Source: Erwinia sp. E602 (lineage in GTDB: Bacteria > Pseudomonadota > Gammaproteobacteria > Enterobacterales > Enterobacteriaceae). Taken from it: a stretch of DNA of 64,000 nt. The stretch covers positions 124,001-188,000 of the forward strand of contig NZ_CP046581.1 in assembly GCF_018141005.1 (NCBI RefSeq), in the 5' to 3' direction. A model generated the notes under the pieces. It worked only from the letters and a program-made list of their open reading frames with translations. It did no database searches and was not told the origin of the DNA. The first letter of the stretch is position 1. Every line of letters starts with the position of its first letter. Position numbers and translations under genes: made by a program. Shown here one piece after another: positions 45,971-55,199 of the stretch.

Positions 45971-47070
45971 CCCGTAGCACCGATCTGTTAGAGCAGCTGG
46001 CCGATATTGCCCCCGGCAGTGCGCTGGCCGAGGCCCGCCTGACCCGCGACGCCGCCACCGAAAATACCCAGGGCAGCTACGAGGTGCTGTTCAGCCCCTC
46101 CGCCGCTCACGGCCTGCCGCTGACCTCACGCCTGGCGCTGGCGCAGCAGGTCGCCAGCTGGCACGGTGAAGAGCGGCTGGCCGCACACTATGCCGCCGAA
46201 CTGAACGGGCGTCAGCCTGACGCCGGGCTGCAGCCGCTGCGCGACCACGCCGAACTGCTGACCTTTAAACCGGCCGCCGCCGATCCGGCCCATCTGCAGG
46301 CGCTGGCTGACGGCGGCCTGAGCCTGGACGCGATCGTCACCCTGTCGCAGCTGGTGGCGTTCGTCAGCTACCAGAGCCGCCTGCTGCGCGGTTATCGTCT
46401 GCTGGCCGGCGAGAACGGCGCCGCAGCCAGCGCTGAACCGGCGGTGGCCGCCGCGTGGCGTACCGAACCACTGACGCTGAGCGGTAAGAACGCCCCGCCG
46501 GCCTTCACCCGCGACGAGCTGGGCTGGGAGCCGTGGATCGCCGCCAAACCGCTGGCGGAGTTCAGCGCGGTCGAACAGGCGACGCTGGCAAAGTTCGGCC
46601 ACACTGACTCTGACTACTTCCGCCTGCTCGGTCGCAACCTGCCGCTGCTGGAGCAGCGCACGCTGGCAGATAAAGGGATCTTCTTTACCGCCGGCGGGCT
46701 GCCGCGCAAAGAGCGCGAGCTGGCGGCCACCGTGGCCAGTAAGGTCAACGGCTGCGTGTTCTGCGCCTCGGTGCATGCGCGCAAAGCCGCGCAGCTGTCA
46801 AAGCAGCCAGAGGATATCGATCGGCTAATCGCTATCGCCCCCGGCCAGCCGCTGGCCGTTGAGCAGCAGCCGCGCTGGCAGGCGATTATCGCGTTCTCCG
46901 CGTCGCTCTCCGCCACGCCGCCGACCGCCAGTGTGCAGCAGCTGACGGAACTGCGCGAGCTGGGGCTGAGCGAGCTGGAGCTGGTGGATCTGGTGCAGAG
47001 CACCGCCTTCTTTGCCTGGGCCAACCGCCTGATGCTGACGCTGGGCGAACCCTTTATCCCGGCCGCCTGA
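45967..47070 (+). CDS. Two-domain CMD/AhpD-like protein (peroxidase-related)
   Basis: A 367-residue protein that looks like a fusion of two carboxymuconolactone-decarboxylase-type halves. The N-terminal half (about 1-170, LSQLVAFVSYQSRLLRGYRLL) lacks cysteines. The C-terminal half (about 190-365) has NGCVFCASVHARKAAQL, the CxxC and His of AhpD-type reductases. In related clusters these are separate genes as I recall. It may remove peroxides formed by the oxygenase or act on its product. Confidence 0.85.
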   Translation: MTRSTDLLEQLADIAPGSALAEARLTRDAATENTQGSYEVLFSPSAAHGLPLTSRLALAQQVASWHGEERLAAHYAAELNGRQPDAGLQPLRDHAELLTFKPAAADPAHLQALADGGLSLDAIVTLSQLVAFVSYQSRLLRGYRLLAGENGAAASAEPAVAAAWRTEPLTLSGKNAPPAFTRDELGWEPWIAAKPLAEFSAVEQATLAKFGHTDSDYFRLLGRNLPLLEQRTLADKGIFFTAGGLPRKERELAATVASKVNGCVFCASVHARKAAQLSKQPEDIDRLIAIAPGQPLAVEQQPRWQAIIAFSASLSATPPTASVQQLTELRELGLSELELVDLVQSTAFFAWANRLMLTLGEPFIPAA

Positions 47071-47083
47071 CGTGCCGCTTTTG

Positions 47084-47106
47084 CGGGCAGGCGCAACGCC
47101 TGCCCG
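47084..47106 (+). other. Stable hairpin between CMD and VOC genes
   Basis: CGGGCAGGCG and CGCCTGCCCG are exact arms around CAA. No T tract follows (GTTACC), so it is more likely an RNA stabiliser or weak attenuator than a terminator. The VOC gene has its own GGAG site after it. Confidence 0.65.
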
Positions 47107-47123
47107 TTACCGGAGAGTAAGTC

Positions 47124-47969
47124 ATGTCTGAACTGATTCCTGAACTGGATCACGTGGTGATCAACGTGGGTGAGCAGCTGGATGAGGCTGCCGAACGCTA
47201 TCGCCGCCTGGGCTTTCAGCTAACCGAACGTGGCCACCATTCGCTGGGTTCCAGCAACCATCTGGCCATTTTTCACAATAATTACCTTGAACTGCTGGGG
47301 TTCGAACCCGGCCGCGGCCACCTGCGCAAAGCGCTGTGGCAGTCGCCCCCCGGCCTTTCCGGGCTGGTGTGGAAAACGCAGGACGCCGATGCGGTTTACC
47401 GCCACCTGCAGCAGCGCGAACTGGCGGGCGATGCCGCCGCCAGCTTCTTCCGCCCGGTGACGCTGCCGGACGGTTCGCTGCAGGAAGCGCGCTTTCGCAC
47501 CGTGGCGCTGCAGGCGGAAAAAGTGCCGAACGGGCGCAGCTTCTTCTGCCAGCATCTGACCCCGGACGCGGTCTGGCAGCCGGCGTGGCAGGTGCACCCG
47601 AATGGCGTGACGCACATCAGCGAATTTGTCATCGCCAGCCGTGACCCGGCCGAAGCAGCGGCGGTGTATGGTCAGCTGTTTGGTGAGCAGCAGGTGGACG
47701 TGCTGGACAGCGGGGAGCGGCAGATTGGCGCAGGCGACGCTGTCGTGCGCTTCCTGAGCAGCGATCGGGCCAGCGCTGAGTGGGGTGCGTTACCGGCGGA
47801 TTATGACGGTTCGGCGCGCATGATCGCCCTGGGGTTCCGCACCCGTTCGCTGGCGCAGGTGCATGACAGTTTAGCTCAGGGGGACATTCCGTTCAGCGAA
47901 GATGAGCGCGGTGTGCATGTCAGCGCAGGGTCCGGCGGGCAGCTGGCGCTGCGCTTCAGCCCGGTCTGA
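47124..47969 (+). CDS. VOC (glyoxalase-like) superfamily protein
   Basis: A 281-residue protein with two VOC modules. ELDHVVINVGEQLDEAAERYRRLGF opens the first and GVTHISEFVIASRDPAEAAAVY the second. His10 and His160-type residues suggest a metal site. It resembles Glyoxalase_3-like proteins of unknown role. It is the last gene of the second transport and oxygenase operon and may be a lyase or dioxygenase for the imported compound. Confidence 0.82.
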   Translation: MSELIPELDHVVINVGEQLDEAAERYRRLGFQLTERGHHSLGSSNHLAIFHNNYLELLGFEPGRGHLRKALWQSPPGLSGLVWKTQDADAVYRHLQQRELAGDAAASFFRPVTLPDGSLQEARFRTVALQAEKVPNGRSFFCQHLTPDAVWQPAWQVHPNGVTHISEFVIASRDPAEAAAVYGQLFGEQQVDVLDSGERQIGAGDAVVRFLSSDRASAEWGALPADYDGSARMIALGFRTRSLAQVHDSLAQGDIPFSEDERGVHVSAGSGGQLALRFSPV

Positions 47970-48001
47970 ACGGCCCGCTGATATCGGACGCAACCGCCAT
48001 T

Positions 48002-48029
48002 AACGCCGGGCCGCCGCTCCGGCGTTTTT
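48002..48029. terminator. Terminator between VOC and DUF1272 genes
   Basis: Arms AACGCCGG (48002-48009) and CCGGCGTT (48019-48026), a 9-base loop and TTT. It lies between converging genes. Confidence 0.8.
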
Positions 48030-48033
48030 AATG

Positions 48034-48282
48034 CTACGCCTGTCCACAGGCGGCATGCTCTTTGTTTACCCGTACCGTCGAGGCGGGGAAAGTAGCCAGC
48101 TTCACCGCCGGGCGGATCGGACGCCGCACCAGTTCACCGCCGCAGTTCGGGCAGTGGCCGTCCAGGCGCTGCTCCGCACAGTCCCGGCAGAAAGTACATT
48201 CAAACGAACAGATTACCGCCAGCGTCGATTCCGCTGGCAAATCACGATCACAGCATTCGCAGTTGGGGCGCAGTGTCAGCAC
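48034..48282 (-). CDS. DUF1272 family small zinc-binding protein
   Basis: An 82-residue protein with many cysteines: LRPNCECCDRDLP, CSFECTFCRDCA and HCPNCGG, the DUF1272 pattern of a small zinc ribbon or RING-like fold. The start is a GTG at 48282 behind AAGGA. The function is unknown. It is not obviously linked to its neighbours. Confidence 0.88.
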   Translation of the reverse strand: MLTLRPNCECCDRDLPAESTLAVICSFECTFCRDCAEQRLDGHCPNCGGELVRRPIRPAVKLATFPASTVRVNKEHAACGQA

Positions 48283-48422
48283 GGTGTTTATCCTTCAGGC
48301 AACGGTCATTCACCTTAGATCGGGCCGGGCGCGAAAAAAAGGCAGGTTCGGGACATGATGAGACCGAAAACGGACAAGCCCGCCGCGCGTACACCAGCCG
48401 TGAAGCGATGGCCGCCCGCCAG

Positions 48423-49667
48423 TCAGCCGAGGAACTCAATCACCGACAGCCCGCCGTTGTAGTCGGTGCTGTAGATAATCCCCTGCGCATCAACAAACAC
48501 GTCGCAGGACTGGATAATCTGCGGCCTGCCCGGGCGGGTATCCATCATCTTCTGCGGCGCTGCCGGCACCAGCGCGCCGGTCTCCACCGGACGATAGGGG
48601 TTGCTGATGTCATAGGCGCGCACCCCGGCGTTCTGCCAGGTGGCGAAAATCAGCGTTGAGCTGATAAAACTGCCCGGCCGGTTTTCATGCAGGTTGTGCG
48701 GGCCGAAGTGCGCGCCTTTTGCGACATAGTCGACTTCATCCGGCTGCGGGAAGGTCGAGATGCTGACCGGACTGGTTTTATCGCGGATATCGAACAGCCA
48801 GATATGCTTTTCTCCGTCCTCCTGACTGTCCAGCACCGCCTCATCCAGCACCACCAGCAGGTCGCGGTCCGGCAGCGGCAGCGCGGTGTGGGTGCCGCCG
48901 CCAAAAGGCGGGCTCCAGTTGCGGTGGCTGAGCAGCGTCGGATTGCTGCGATCGCTGACGTCCAGCAGCGTCAGGCCGCCGTCGCGCCAGCTGCCGTACG
49001 CCACGTCGCCGCTGATGATGGCGTGATGCAGCGCATAGCGCCTGCCCTGCGGCCAGCCCGGCTGTTCACCGGCCGCCGTGTTCATTCCCGGCAGCCACCA
49101 GCGCCCCGCCACTTCCGGCTTCTGCGGATTGGCCAGGTCGATGGTCAGGAAGATATAGTCGCTGAAGCCGTCCAGCAGCGCCGAGACGTAGGCCCAGCGC
49201 CCGCCGACGTACCAGATGCGGTGAATACCGATACCGTTAAGCGGCAGGAAGCTGATTTCACGCGGCTTTTCCGGCGAGGAGATATCAAAGATGCGCAGCC
49301 CGGCGCTCCAGCCGCGATCCTGTACGTCGCTGACCGTCTCCCCCACCGAACGGGTGTAATAGACTTTCTCATCGGCGAAGCGCACGTCCGCGAACAGATC
49401 GCGGGCGTTGATCACCAGCAGCAGGTCGTCGTGCGCCTGCAGATGCACGTTCCAGGTGCCGGGCGGCGCGGCTACGTAGCCCGCGCTGCGCGGATTTTTC
49501 GCATCACGCACGTCAACGATTGAGAAACCCTGCGACACCATATGGCCGATATAGGCGTAGCCGCGGTGTACCATCACCTGCACGCCGTCAGGGCGTCCAC
49601 CCTGATCGCTGTGGCCGATCAGCCGCATGTTGCGGCTGTAGTCCGCCTTTGGTAAGAAGTTCGTCAT
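48423..49667 (-). CDS. LVIVD repeat beta-propeller protein
   Basis: A 414-residue protein of LVIVD repeats, which build a beta-propeller. Repeats are visible as SQGFSIVDVRDAKNPRSAG, SAGLRIFDISSPEKPRE, IFLTIDLANPQKPEV, GGLTLLDVSDRSNPTLL and AGVRAYDISNPYRPVE. There is no signal peptide, so it stays in the cytoplasm. AAGGAG precedes the ATG. It follows an orphan binding protein by 9 bases, so the two form one operon; the joint role is not known. Confidence 0.85.
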   Translation of the reverse strand: MTNFLPKADYSRNMRLIGHSDQGGRPDGVQVMVHRGYAYIGHMVSQGFSIVDVRDAKNPRSAGYVAAPPGTWNVHLQAHDDLLLVINARDLFADVRFADEKVYYTRSVGETVSDVQDRGWSAGLRIFDISSPEKPREISFLPLNGIGIHRIWYVGGRWAYVSALLDGFSDYIFLTIDLANPQKPEVAGRWWLPGMNTAAGEQPGWPQGRRYALHHAIISGDVAYGSWRDGGLTLLDVSDRSNPTLLSHRNWSPPFGGGTHTALPLPDRDLLVVLDEAVLDSQEDGEKHIWLFDIRDKTSPVSISTFPQPDEVDYVAKGAHFGPHNLHENRPGSFISSTLIFATWQNAGVRAYDISNPYRPVETGALVPAAPQKMMDTRPGRPQIIQSCDVFVDAQGIIYSTDYNGGLSVIEFLG

Positions 49668-49676
49668 CGTCGCTCC

Positions 49677-50741
49677 TTACTTCTTCGCCTTCGCTTCCAG
49701 CGTCGCAAACCACGGCGCAATAAAGTCACCGGTCTGGCCCCAGCCCGGGATCACCTTGCTCAGCCCGGCAACGTTAACCGGCCCCGGCTGGCTGACCAGC
49801 AGCGCCTGCGGGATCACCGTGGCTTTAAATTCGTAGCTGGCCGGGGTGGCTTCTCCCGCCAGCTTCAGCGCGATCAGGCGGACGTTGGTTGCGCCAATCA
49901 ATTTCGGGTCCACCGCCGCGGTCACTTTCCACGGGCTGCCCGCTTCACGCATCAGCTGCAGATCCTGGTCAGAGACGTCGATACTGTAGAGTTTAATTTC
50001 GTTACGACCGTTCTCCTTCAGCGCTTTTACCGCGCCCTGAGTGAACGCATCCCAGGTACCCCAGATGGCGTCGATCTTACCTTTTGGATATTTCGCCAGC
50101 AGCGCGCCGACCTTGTTGGCGGTATCGCCCTGCACGTCAGAGGAGACGGCGCCCACCGATTCCAGCTCATGAATGCCGGGATTCGCCTTCAGCAACTGCT
50201 GGTAGGCTGCCTGGCGACGCTCCATTGGCGGGAAACCGGCCACCCACAGCCTGATGATACTGGCCTTACCGTTGTGATCCTTAATCAGCTGACCGAAGGA
50301 GAGTTCGGTCAGGGAGGCATCGTCCTGTTGCGTGACCGTAGCACCGGCCACCTCACCGTCGACGGCGGTATCAAATACCGATACGGCGATGCCGCTGTCC
50401 GCGATCTTCTTCACCAGCGCGGTGGAGTAAGGCGCACGTCCCTGCGAGAGAATAATGCCGTCATACTTCTGGCTGATAGCCTGGTTAACAAAATCCTGGA
50501 AACGCGCGTCGTCACCGTTGGATAAAAAGGTGCTGACCTTAAAGCCCAGCGCTTTCGCCTGCTGCACCGCGCCCTGCACAAACTGGGTGGTGTTATCGTC
50601 AGAGCCGAGGTTGCGGATCACCGCGATGCGCACCGGGCCATCATGGCTGGCGATGGCCTGCGGGACCGGCGCCAGCGTGGCGGCGTGCACGGGTAATGCG
50701 CTGGCAACCAGCAGCGCCAGTAACGATACGAATGATTTCAT
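49677..50741 (-). CDS. Sugar-type ABC transporter periplasmic binding protein (orphan)
   Basis: A 354-residue Peripla_BP_4 protein related to RbsB/XylF. Signal peptide to about 20 (VHA/ATL). Segments: VRIAVIRNLGSDDNTTQFV, ALGFKVSTFLSNGDDARFQ, ISQKYDGIILSQG, IDAIWGTWDAFTQGAVKAL. The start at 50741 begins the signal peptide. No permease or ATPase gene lies near, so partners must be elsewhere or lost. It leads the LVIVD gene. Confidence 0.9.
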   Translation of the reverse strand: MKSFVSLLALLVASALPVHAATLAPVPQAIASHDGPVRIAVIRNLGSDDNTTQFVQGAVQQAKALGFKVSTFLSNGDDARFQDFVNQAISQKYDGIILSQGRAPYSTALVKKIADSGIAVSVFDTAVDGEVAGATVTQQDDASLTELSFGQLIKDHNGKASIIRLWVAGFPPMERRQAAYQQLLKANPGIHELESVGAVSSDVQGDTANKVGALLAKYPKGKIDAIWGTWDAFTQGAVKALKENGRNEIKLYSIDVSDQDLQLMREAGSPWKVTAAVDPKLIGATNVRLIALKLAGEATPASYEFKATVIPQALLVSQPGPVNVAGLSKVIPGWGQTGDFIAPWFATLEAKAKK

Positions 50742-50892
50742 TGCAGTGATCCCTGTATTGACGGTGAAAAACGCACGGTGCGTAAACGGGTGGCCTGAGC
50801 CATCCGGACACTTTTTCACAGCCGCTAACCCACTGACAAAGAAGTAAAAGGAATATGTAACTCAAAAAAAGCATTAGTCCGGGAGGACGTAG

Positions 50893-51181
50893 CTGACGCA
50901 AAGCGCGGACTCTCTGCACGGCACCAGAGTGGCCTGGGGTATGCTGTTGCCGTGCGTGCTGCTGTCGCAGAAAGAGACCGCCAGCCGATCGCCGCCTGTA
51001 AGCGTTTCCGGCTGCCGGCCCCCTGGCCGCGCTGGCGGCAGATATTAACAACGCAGAGCAGATTGTTGCGGTAATCGCCCACCCCCTGCGCCTGCAGGAG
51101 TCGGTTCATGCGCTGCCGACCGCGGTCACGCCTGATACGCTACGCGCGGCATTTAAGAGGGTGGAGCAACCGGGCAGCTGA
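50893..51181 (+). pseudogene. Remnant of an iron-containing alcohol/glycerol dehydrogenase C-terminus
   Basis: The first piece reads LHGTRVAWGMLLPCVLL, a metal-binding His segment like that of GldA/YbdH-type dehydrogenases. After a frame change near 50985-50990 it continues QPIAACKRFRLPAP, and after a second at a five-C run (51019-51023) as LAALAADINNAEQIVAVI to a stop at 51179. The N-terminal two thirds are missing. The family call rests on these short stretches. Confidence 0.5.
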
Positions 51182-51188
51182 ACCCCGG

Positions 51189-51208
51189 GCAGGCTGAATT
51201 CAGCCTGC
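51189..51208. terminator. Palindrome GCAGGCTGAATTCAGCCTGC, possible terminator
   Basis: An exact 20-base palindrome between the remnant and the reductase gene stop. Only a weak T run follows on either side, so termination is uncertain. Confidence 0.45.
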
Positions 51209-51244
51209 TCGTTTGCGTCAGGCGCAGCAGAGTGAAACGCCCCC

Positions 51245-52228
51245 TTAACGACAGTCCACCACTATTCGCCCGTGGCTCTGCCCGTCCAGCAGGCGGCTGG
51301 CCGCCGCAACGGCCTTGTCCAGCGGCACCGTTTCCGTCAGCTTTTCCAGCACGCCGCGCGTCAGGTGCTGAGAGGCCTTTTGCCAGATTGCCGCACGTAA
51401 ACCGGCAGGAACCATCACGCTGTCGATACCGCGCAGCGTGATGCCGCGCAAAATAAACGGCGCGACGCTGGCCGGGAAATCCAGCCCCTGCGCCATGCCG
51501 CAGGCGGCGACGATGCCGGCGTAACGGGTGGTGGCGCAGGCGTTCATCAGCGTGTGGCTTCCCACGGTGTCGATGACGGCGGCCCAGCGCTCTTTCTGCA
51601 ACGGTTTACCCGGCTGGCTCAGCGTTTCGCGATCGACCAGTTCTGCGGCGCCCAGCGCCTGCAGCAGCGCACCGCTGCGCTCCGGCCGGCCGGTTGAGGC
51701 GCTGACCTGATAACCCAGGCCGGACAGAATGGCTACGGCGCAGCTGCCGACGCCGCCGCTGGCCCCGGTGACCAGCACCGCGCCGTCAGCAGGCTTCACG
51801 CCGTGCCACAGCAGGGCGTCAACGCAGAGCATGGCGGTAAAGCCCGCCGTGCCGATCGCCATCACCTGGTGGCTGTCAGCGCCCTCAGGGATCGGCGTCA
51901 GCCATTCACTTTTGACCCGCGCCTGCTGCGCCAGGCCCCCCCAGTGACGCTCCCCGACGCCCCAGCCGGTCAGCAGCACCTTATCCCCGGCCCGGTAAGC
52001 CGGGCTGCTGCTGGCCAGCACGTTGCCCGCGAGGTCAATACCCGGCACCATCGGAAAACTGCGCACGATCGGGCCGCGCCCGGTAATCGCCATGGCATCT
52101 TTGTAATTAATGGAGGAGTAATCAACCTGAACGGTCACCTCGCCGGCAGGCAGATCGGCAGCGCTGACGTCGGTCAGCTCCGCACTGTAATGGTCGTTAT
52201 CGTGGCGTATCAGAATGGCTTTGAACAC
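51245..52228 (-). CDS. AcuI/YhdH family NADPH-dependent acrylyl-CoA reductase
   Basis: A 327-residue medium-chain reductase without zinc. FKAILIRHDND, SSINYKDAMAITGRGPIVR, PMVPGIDLAGNV, GWGVGERHWGGLAQ and the nucleotide loop TGASGGVGSCAVAIL are YhdH/AcuI hallmarks. These enzymes reduce acrylyl-CoA or related enones. The start is a GTG at 52228 behind AAGGAG. It stands alone. Confidence 0.92.
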   Translation of the reverse strand: MFKAILIRHDNDHYSAELTDVSAADLPAGEVTVQVDYSSINYKDAMAITGRGPIVRSFPMVPGIDLAGNVLASSSPAYRAGDKVLLTGWGVGERHWGGLAQQARVKSEWLTPIPEGADSHQVMAIGTAGFTAMLCVDALLWHGVKPADGAVLVTGASGGVGSCAVAILSGLGYQVSASTGRPERSGALLQALGAAELVDRETLSQPGKPLQKERWAAVIDTVGSHTLMNACATTRYAGIVAACGMAQGLDFPASVAPFILRGITLRGIDSVMVPAGLRAAIWQKASQHLTRGVLEKLTETVPLDKAVAAASRLLDGQSHGRIVVDCR

Positions 52229-52388
52229 AGAATCTCCTTATCAGAGCAGCAGGCCGTCCGTTTACCAGCCTGCGGCATCAACGAACGCTCGCCCGCCAGA
52301 GAACAGCGGGCGTCAGGCGTCGTAGTGTAGAAGCAGTACCGATGCCCTGACAAGGCTTAACGCAGCACCAGCACGGAGCGGTTATCTT

Positions 52389-53317
52389 CAATATCCACTG
52401 CAGGGAGTAAACGGAACCAATAACCACTGTGGTGAGGATCCGGAGACTATCCACTGTAGTGAGTAACTGGCGTGAGAAGGCAATCGCCAGCTACTGAGGC
52501 GAATCATTCATATCTTCTCAGGGAAGACACTGCCGTTTGTGGATAACATCCACTAAGGTGAGATGCCGATCGCATTTCAACAGACAACTATCCACTATGA
52601 AGAGTGTAAATGTGATTTGAAGGGGATAACATCCACTGTAGAGAGGTCATCAGACACAGGATTTACCCTTATCCACTGTAGTGAGATTCTGCTTACTGTT
52701 TTCAGCCATAAACATCCACTGTAATGAGTAAATGCTGAGGTTTCAGACGGTGGTGATCCTCCCGGATGAGAACAGGTGCCCATGTGACCCGGTCACTATC
52801 CACTGTGGTGAGCGTATATTGTGGATTTTAGCAGCGGAAATCCACTGTTGTGAGAAGAGTCGCTCTGTTTCCGATCGGTCATCCACTGTGGTCAGAACGG
52901 TCAGAACATTCAGTCCGGCTATCCACTGTAGTGAGAACCCCCTGGTTAGCTGTCCGCCTGGTAACCACTGTAGTAAGAAATCACTGACGTTGCATCAGCC
53001 AACTCTCTCTCCGGACAGGTTTTCTGGCTCAGCAGCCCTATCCACTGGAGTAAGAAATATCCACTGTGGAGAGACAATCCGCTTACATCAGACCTTCGGC
53101 AAACGCGAGATCTTCACTGACAACCATAGAGTTAGTGAATGCTAACATATTGTATATCAGGGTGTTGCAGGTTAGTGGTTACCAGGGTTCTGACCTTACT
53201 CAGCGAAAAATCGCTGATGGGGGGTTACCCTCTACAGTGGATATTTTACGAAATAATTCGCCGGAAGCTCTCTGTAGTGGATATTTTGCGAATTTCTCTG
53301 ACCACAGTGGTTAACGG
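52389..53317. repeat. Left iteron array, 15 direct plus 3 inverted copies
   Basis: Fifteen copies of a 16-base unit, consensus TATCCACTGTAGTGAG, run on the plus strand from 52391 to 53074 at irregular spacing (about 20-80 bases). Variants such as CATCCACTGTAATGAG and AACCACTGTGGTGAGG occur. Three reversed copies follow at 53231-53246, 53270-53286 and 53299-53315. They lie downstream of repA and probably bind RepA for copy control and incompatibility. No gene lies in the array. Confidence 0.9.
52538..52546 (-). promoter_or_regulatory. DnaA box (TTATCCACA)
   Basis: TGTGGATAA is the exact reverse complement of the consensus DnaA box. It sits inside the left iteron array, one base from an iteron. 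Confidence 0.65.
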
Positions 53318-53489
53318 CAGCCGCGCCATTCAGCAGAGCAGTATCCATGGCCAGCCATAGCAGGCTGCACTTCTCTCCCTGCAGCGGTTGCCCGTGGCAG
53401 GCAGGCCGGACCGGCCTGAGGACGATGCCCTTCCCCTTCCGCGCAGAAGTGAATGCCGCCCGTTACGTCCCTCGTTTTTCTGGCAAGCC

Positions 53490-53786
53490 GCTATCCACTG
53501 TAGTGAGAAAGAACTGACTACAGTGGTTACTGCTGGTTATGACAGGGGGTGTTAACGGGACTGACATGAGGGGAACGATGACAGCACCTGAACAGTGGTG
53601 CTGCAATAAGCGAGTGAAGAATGCAGACGGAGAACAACCGGAAGATACATACAACCACTGTAGAGAGATACTGCTTACTACAGTGGTTAATATCGCGCTT
53701 AACGCTATCTGACAGGATAAAAGATAAACAAATGTGCTCACTACAGCGGATACTAAGCCTGTTGCTGCTCACTACAGTGGTTACTT
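53490..53786. repeat. Middle iteron cluster next to the 3' end of repA
   Basis: Six copies in mixed orientation, often as inverted pairs: TATCCACTGTAGTGAG near 53492 with CTACAGTGGTTAC near 53519; ACCACTGTAGAGAG near 53656 with CTACAGTGGTTAA near 53679; CTACAGCGGATAC near 53739 and CTACAGTGGTTAC near 53773. The last lies at the repA stop. Confidence 0.82.
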
Positions 53787-54812
53787 CATCTTTCCGCTGC
53801 GGATCTTCTCCAGCAGTTCCTGCTCTTCACGCGAAAGCAGCACCAGCTCTCCCTCCGGCTCCGGCTCGATGGCATCCAGCCCTTCATCAAAGTCGTCACC
53901 CGGCAGATCCGGCAGGCTGAGCGGAATATCCGCCGGCTTCAGCTTGGGCCGCCGGTAGTGGATAATGAAGTAGACCGAGCGCCCACGCTTTATCTCAGTG
54001 TAATCAAGATAGCCAATCTCACGCAGCTGCTCCATCGCCTTTCTGACGGTGGCGTTCTGGGTGATGGTTCGCGAGGTCAGATTAAGCCGCGCGCGCAGCC
54101 GTGACATCGAGATCGGCGCAGGTGAAGGCGGCAGGCTTTCAATGAAGGTGTACAGCGCCTGCGCCGACTCCTTACGGGACAGTTCGTTAATCGCTCTCAG
54201 CTGCAGTAACACCTTTTTATCGAACTGATAGAGTTCGAAGATTTTGGGGTCGGCCTGCAGGGTCACCGTGTCGGATTTGGTGCTGTATTTAGCCGACTGC
54301 ACCAGGTGCGTGATGTAATACTCCCCTTCTTTGCTGCTGAAGGCGATGGTGTTGGTGGCGATACGGGTCAGAGACGCGTCCAGACGGCTCCTGAGCTTCG
54401 CAGAGGACCTCACTGAGGGGAACCCACAGAGTTTGGCAAAATCGACGAAAGGCAGCGTTACGCTGTCTCCCAGCACCTTGTAGCGGGCGAAGGCATGAAT
54501 GATCCCCACCCAGGTTTTGAAGTCGTTATCCATATCCAGGCGGGCGCCGGTGATCTTGATATTCTCATAGCCTTCTGACTTCACGATCGACAGCTGTTTC
54601 AGCTCATCGGTGACGTCCATCGTCGCCATCTGATTTTTTCTGCCGCGCGCCGTGGATTTCAGGGTAGGAACGAACAACCCCAACCGCATCAGTGCCACCG
54701 GCTGAACGGTGTTATTGCTGTTTGGCGTCAGGGTAACAACCTCACCCGTTCTTTTGTCTGTCTCACTGAAAGCTTCAGCTATCATCTTGTTTTCAGGTTC
54801 TTTTTTTGTCAT
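53781..54812 (-). CDS. repA: RepA replication initiator, RepFIB family
   Basis: A 343-residue iteron-binding initiator that starts replication and limits its own copy number. It follows RepFIB RepA closely: [96 protein letters not shown] and [19 protein letters not shown]. Two winged-helix domains are expected. The last 50 residues are acidic ([17 protein letters not shown]) and vary in the family. AAGGG lies about 11 bases before the ATG; a start at residue 10 is possible. Iteron groups lie on both sides. Confidence 0.95.
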   Translation of the reverse strand: MTKKEPENKMIAEAFSETDKRTGEVVTLTPNSNNTVQPVALMRLGLFVPTLKSTARGRKNQMATMDVTDELKQLSIVKSEGYENIKITGARLDMDNDFKTWVGIIHAFARYKVLGDSVTLPFVDFAKLCGFPSVRSSAKLRSRLDASLTRIATNTIAFSSKEGEYYITHLVQSAKYSTKSDTVTLQADPKIFELYQFDKKVLLQLRAINELSRKESAQALYTFIESLPPSPAPISMSRLRARLNLTSRTITQNATVRKAMEQLREIGYLDYTEIKRGRSVYFIIHYRRPKLKPADIPLSLPDLPGDDFDEGLDAIEPEPEGELVLLSREEQELLEKIRSGKMK

Positions 54813-54856
54813 TTCCAGGTTTCCCTTAACTCACAAGCACGCGTCGCCGTTACTGA

Positions 54857-55150
54857 ATACAGTGGATAGTAGCACTCACTATAGCGGATAGGCTACTCAC
54901 TACAGCGGTTAATCTGCTCTCCTCAGTGGTTAATTTACTCTTCACAGTGGTTAACGATCCCCTCTGAGGGCAGGCAGCACGGGGCTTGCGGCGATCGGGG
55001 ATCTTTATGGGTCTTTCAGGAACTTAAAAGGATCTGTTATTGGATCGTATCGGTGAATAAAAACGGTTATCCGATCCACTAAAAATGGGGATATCTCTGA
55101 ATAACTTATCTCAGGATCGTAACTGCACGCTGAACATCCCCGACAGATCC
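54857..55150. other. Candidate origin module 1: iterons plus GATC-rich stretch
   Basis: Five iterons on the minus strand (ACAGTGGATAG, ATAGCGGATAG, ACAGCGGTTAA, TCAGTGGTTAA, ACAGTGGTTAA) lie at 54861-54953, directly upstream of repA. Next is a stretch with seven GATC sites between 54993 and 55149 and AT-rich DNA. Iterons beside Dam-site clusters and an AT-rich part mark origins such as P1 oriR. Confidence 0.65.
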
Positions 55151-55199
55151 GGTCTGGCCGGCATTTCACCCCGGAAAAGTTAATCACAGAGCAATACCC

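Noticed and set aside
52389..53317. CRISPR array
   Set aside because: Repeats are short (16 bases), vary in sequence and have uneven spacing, and no cas genes are present; they are replication iterons.
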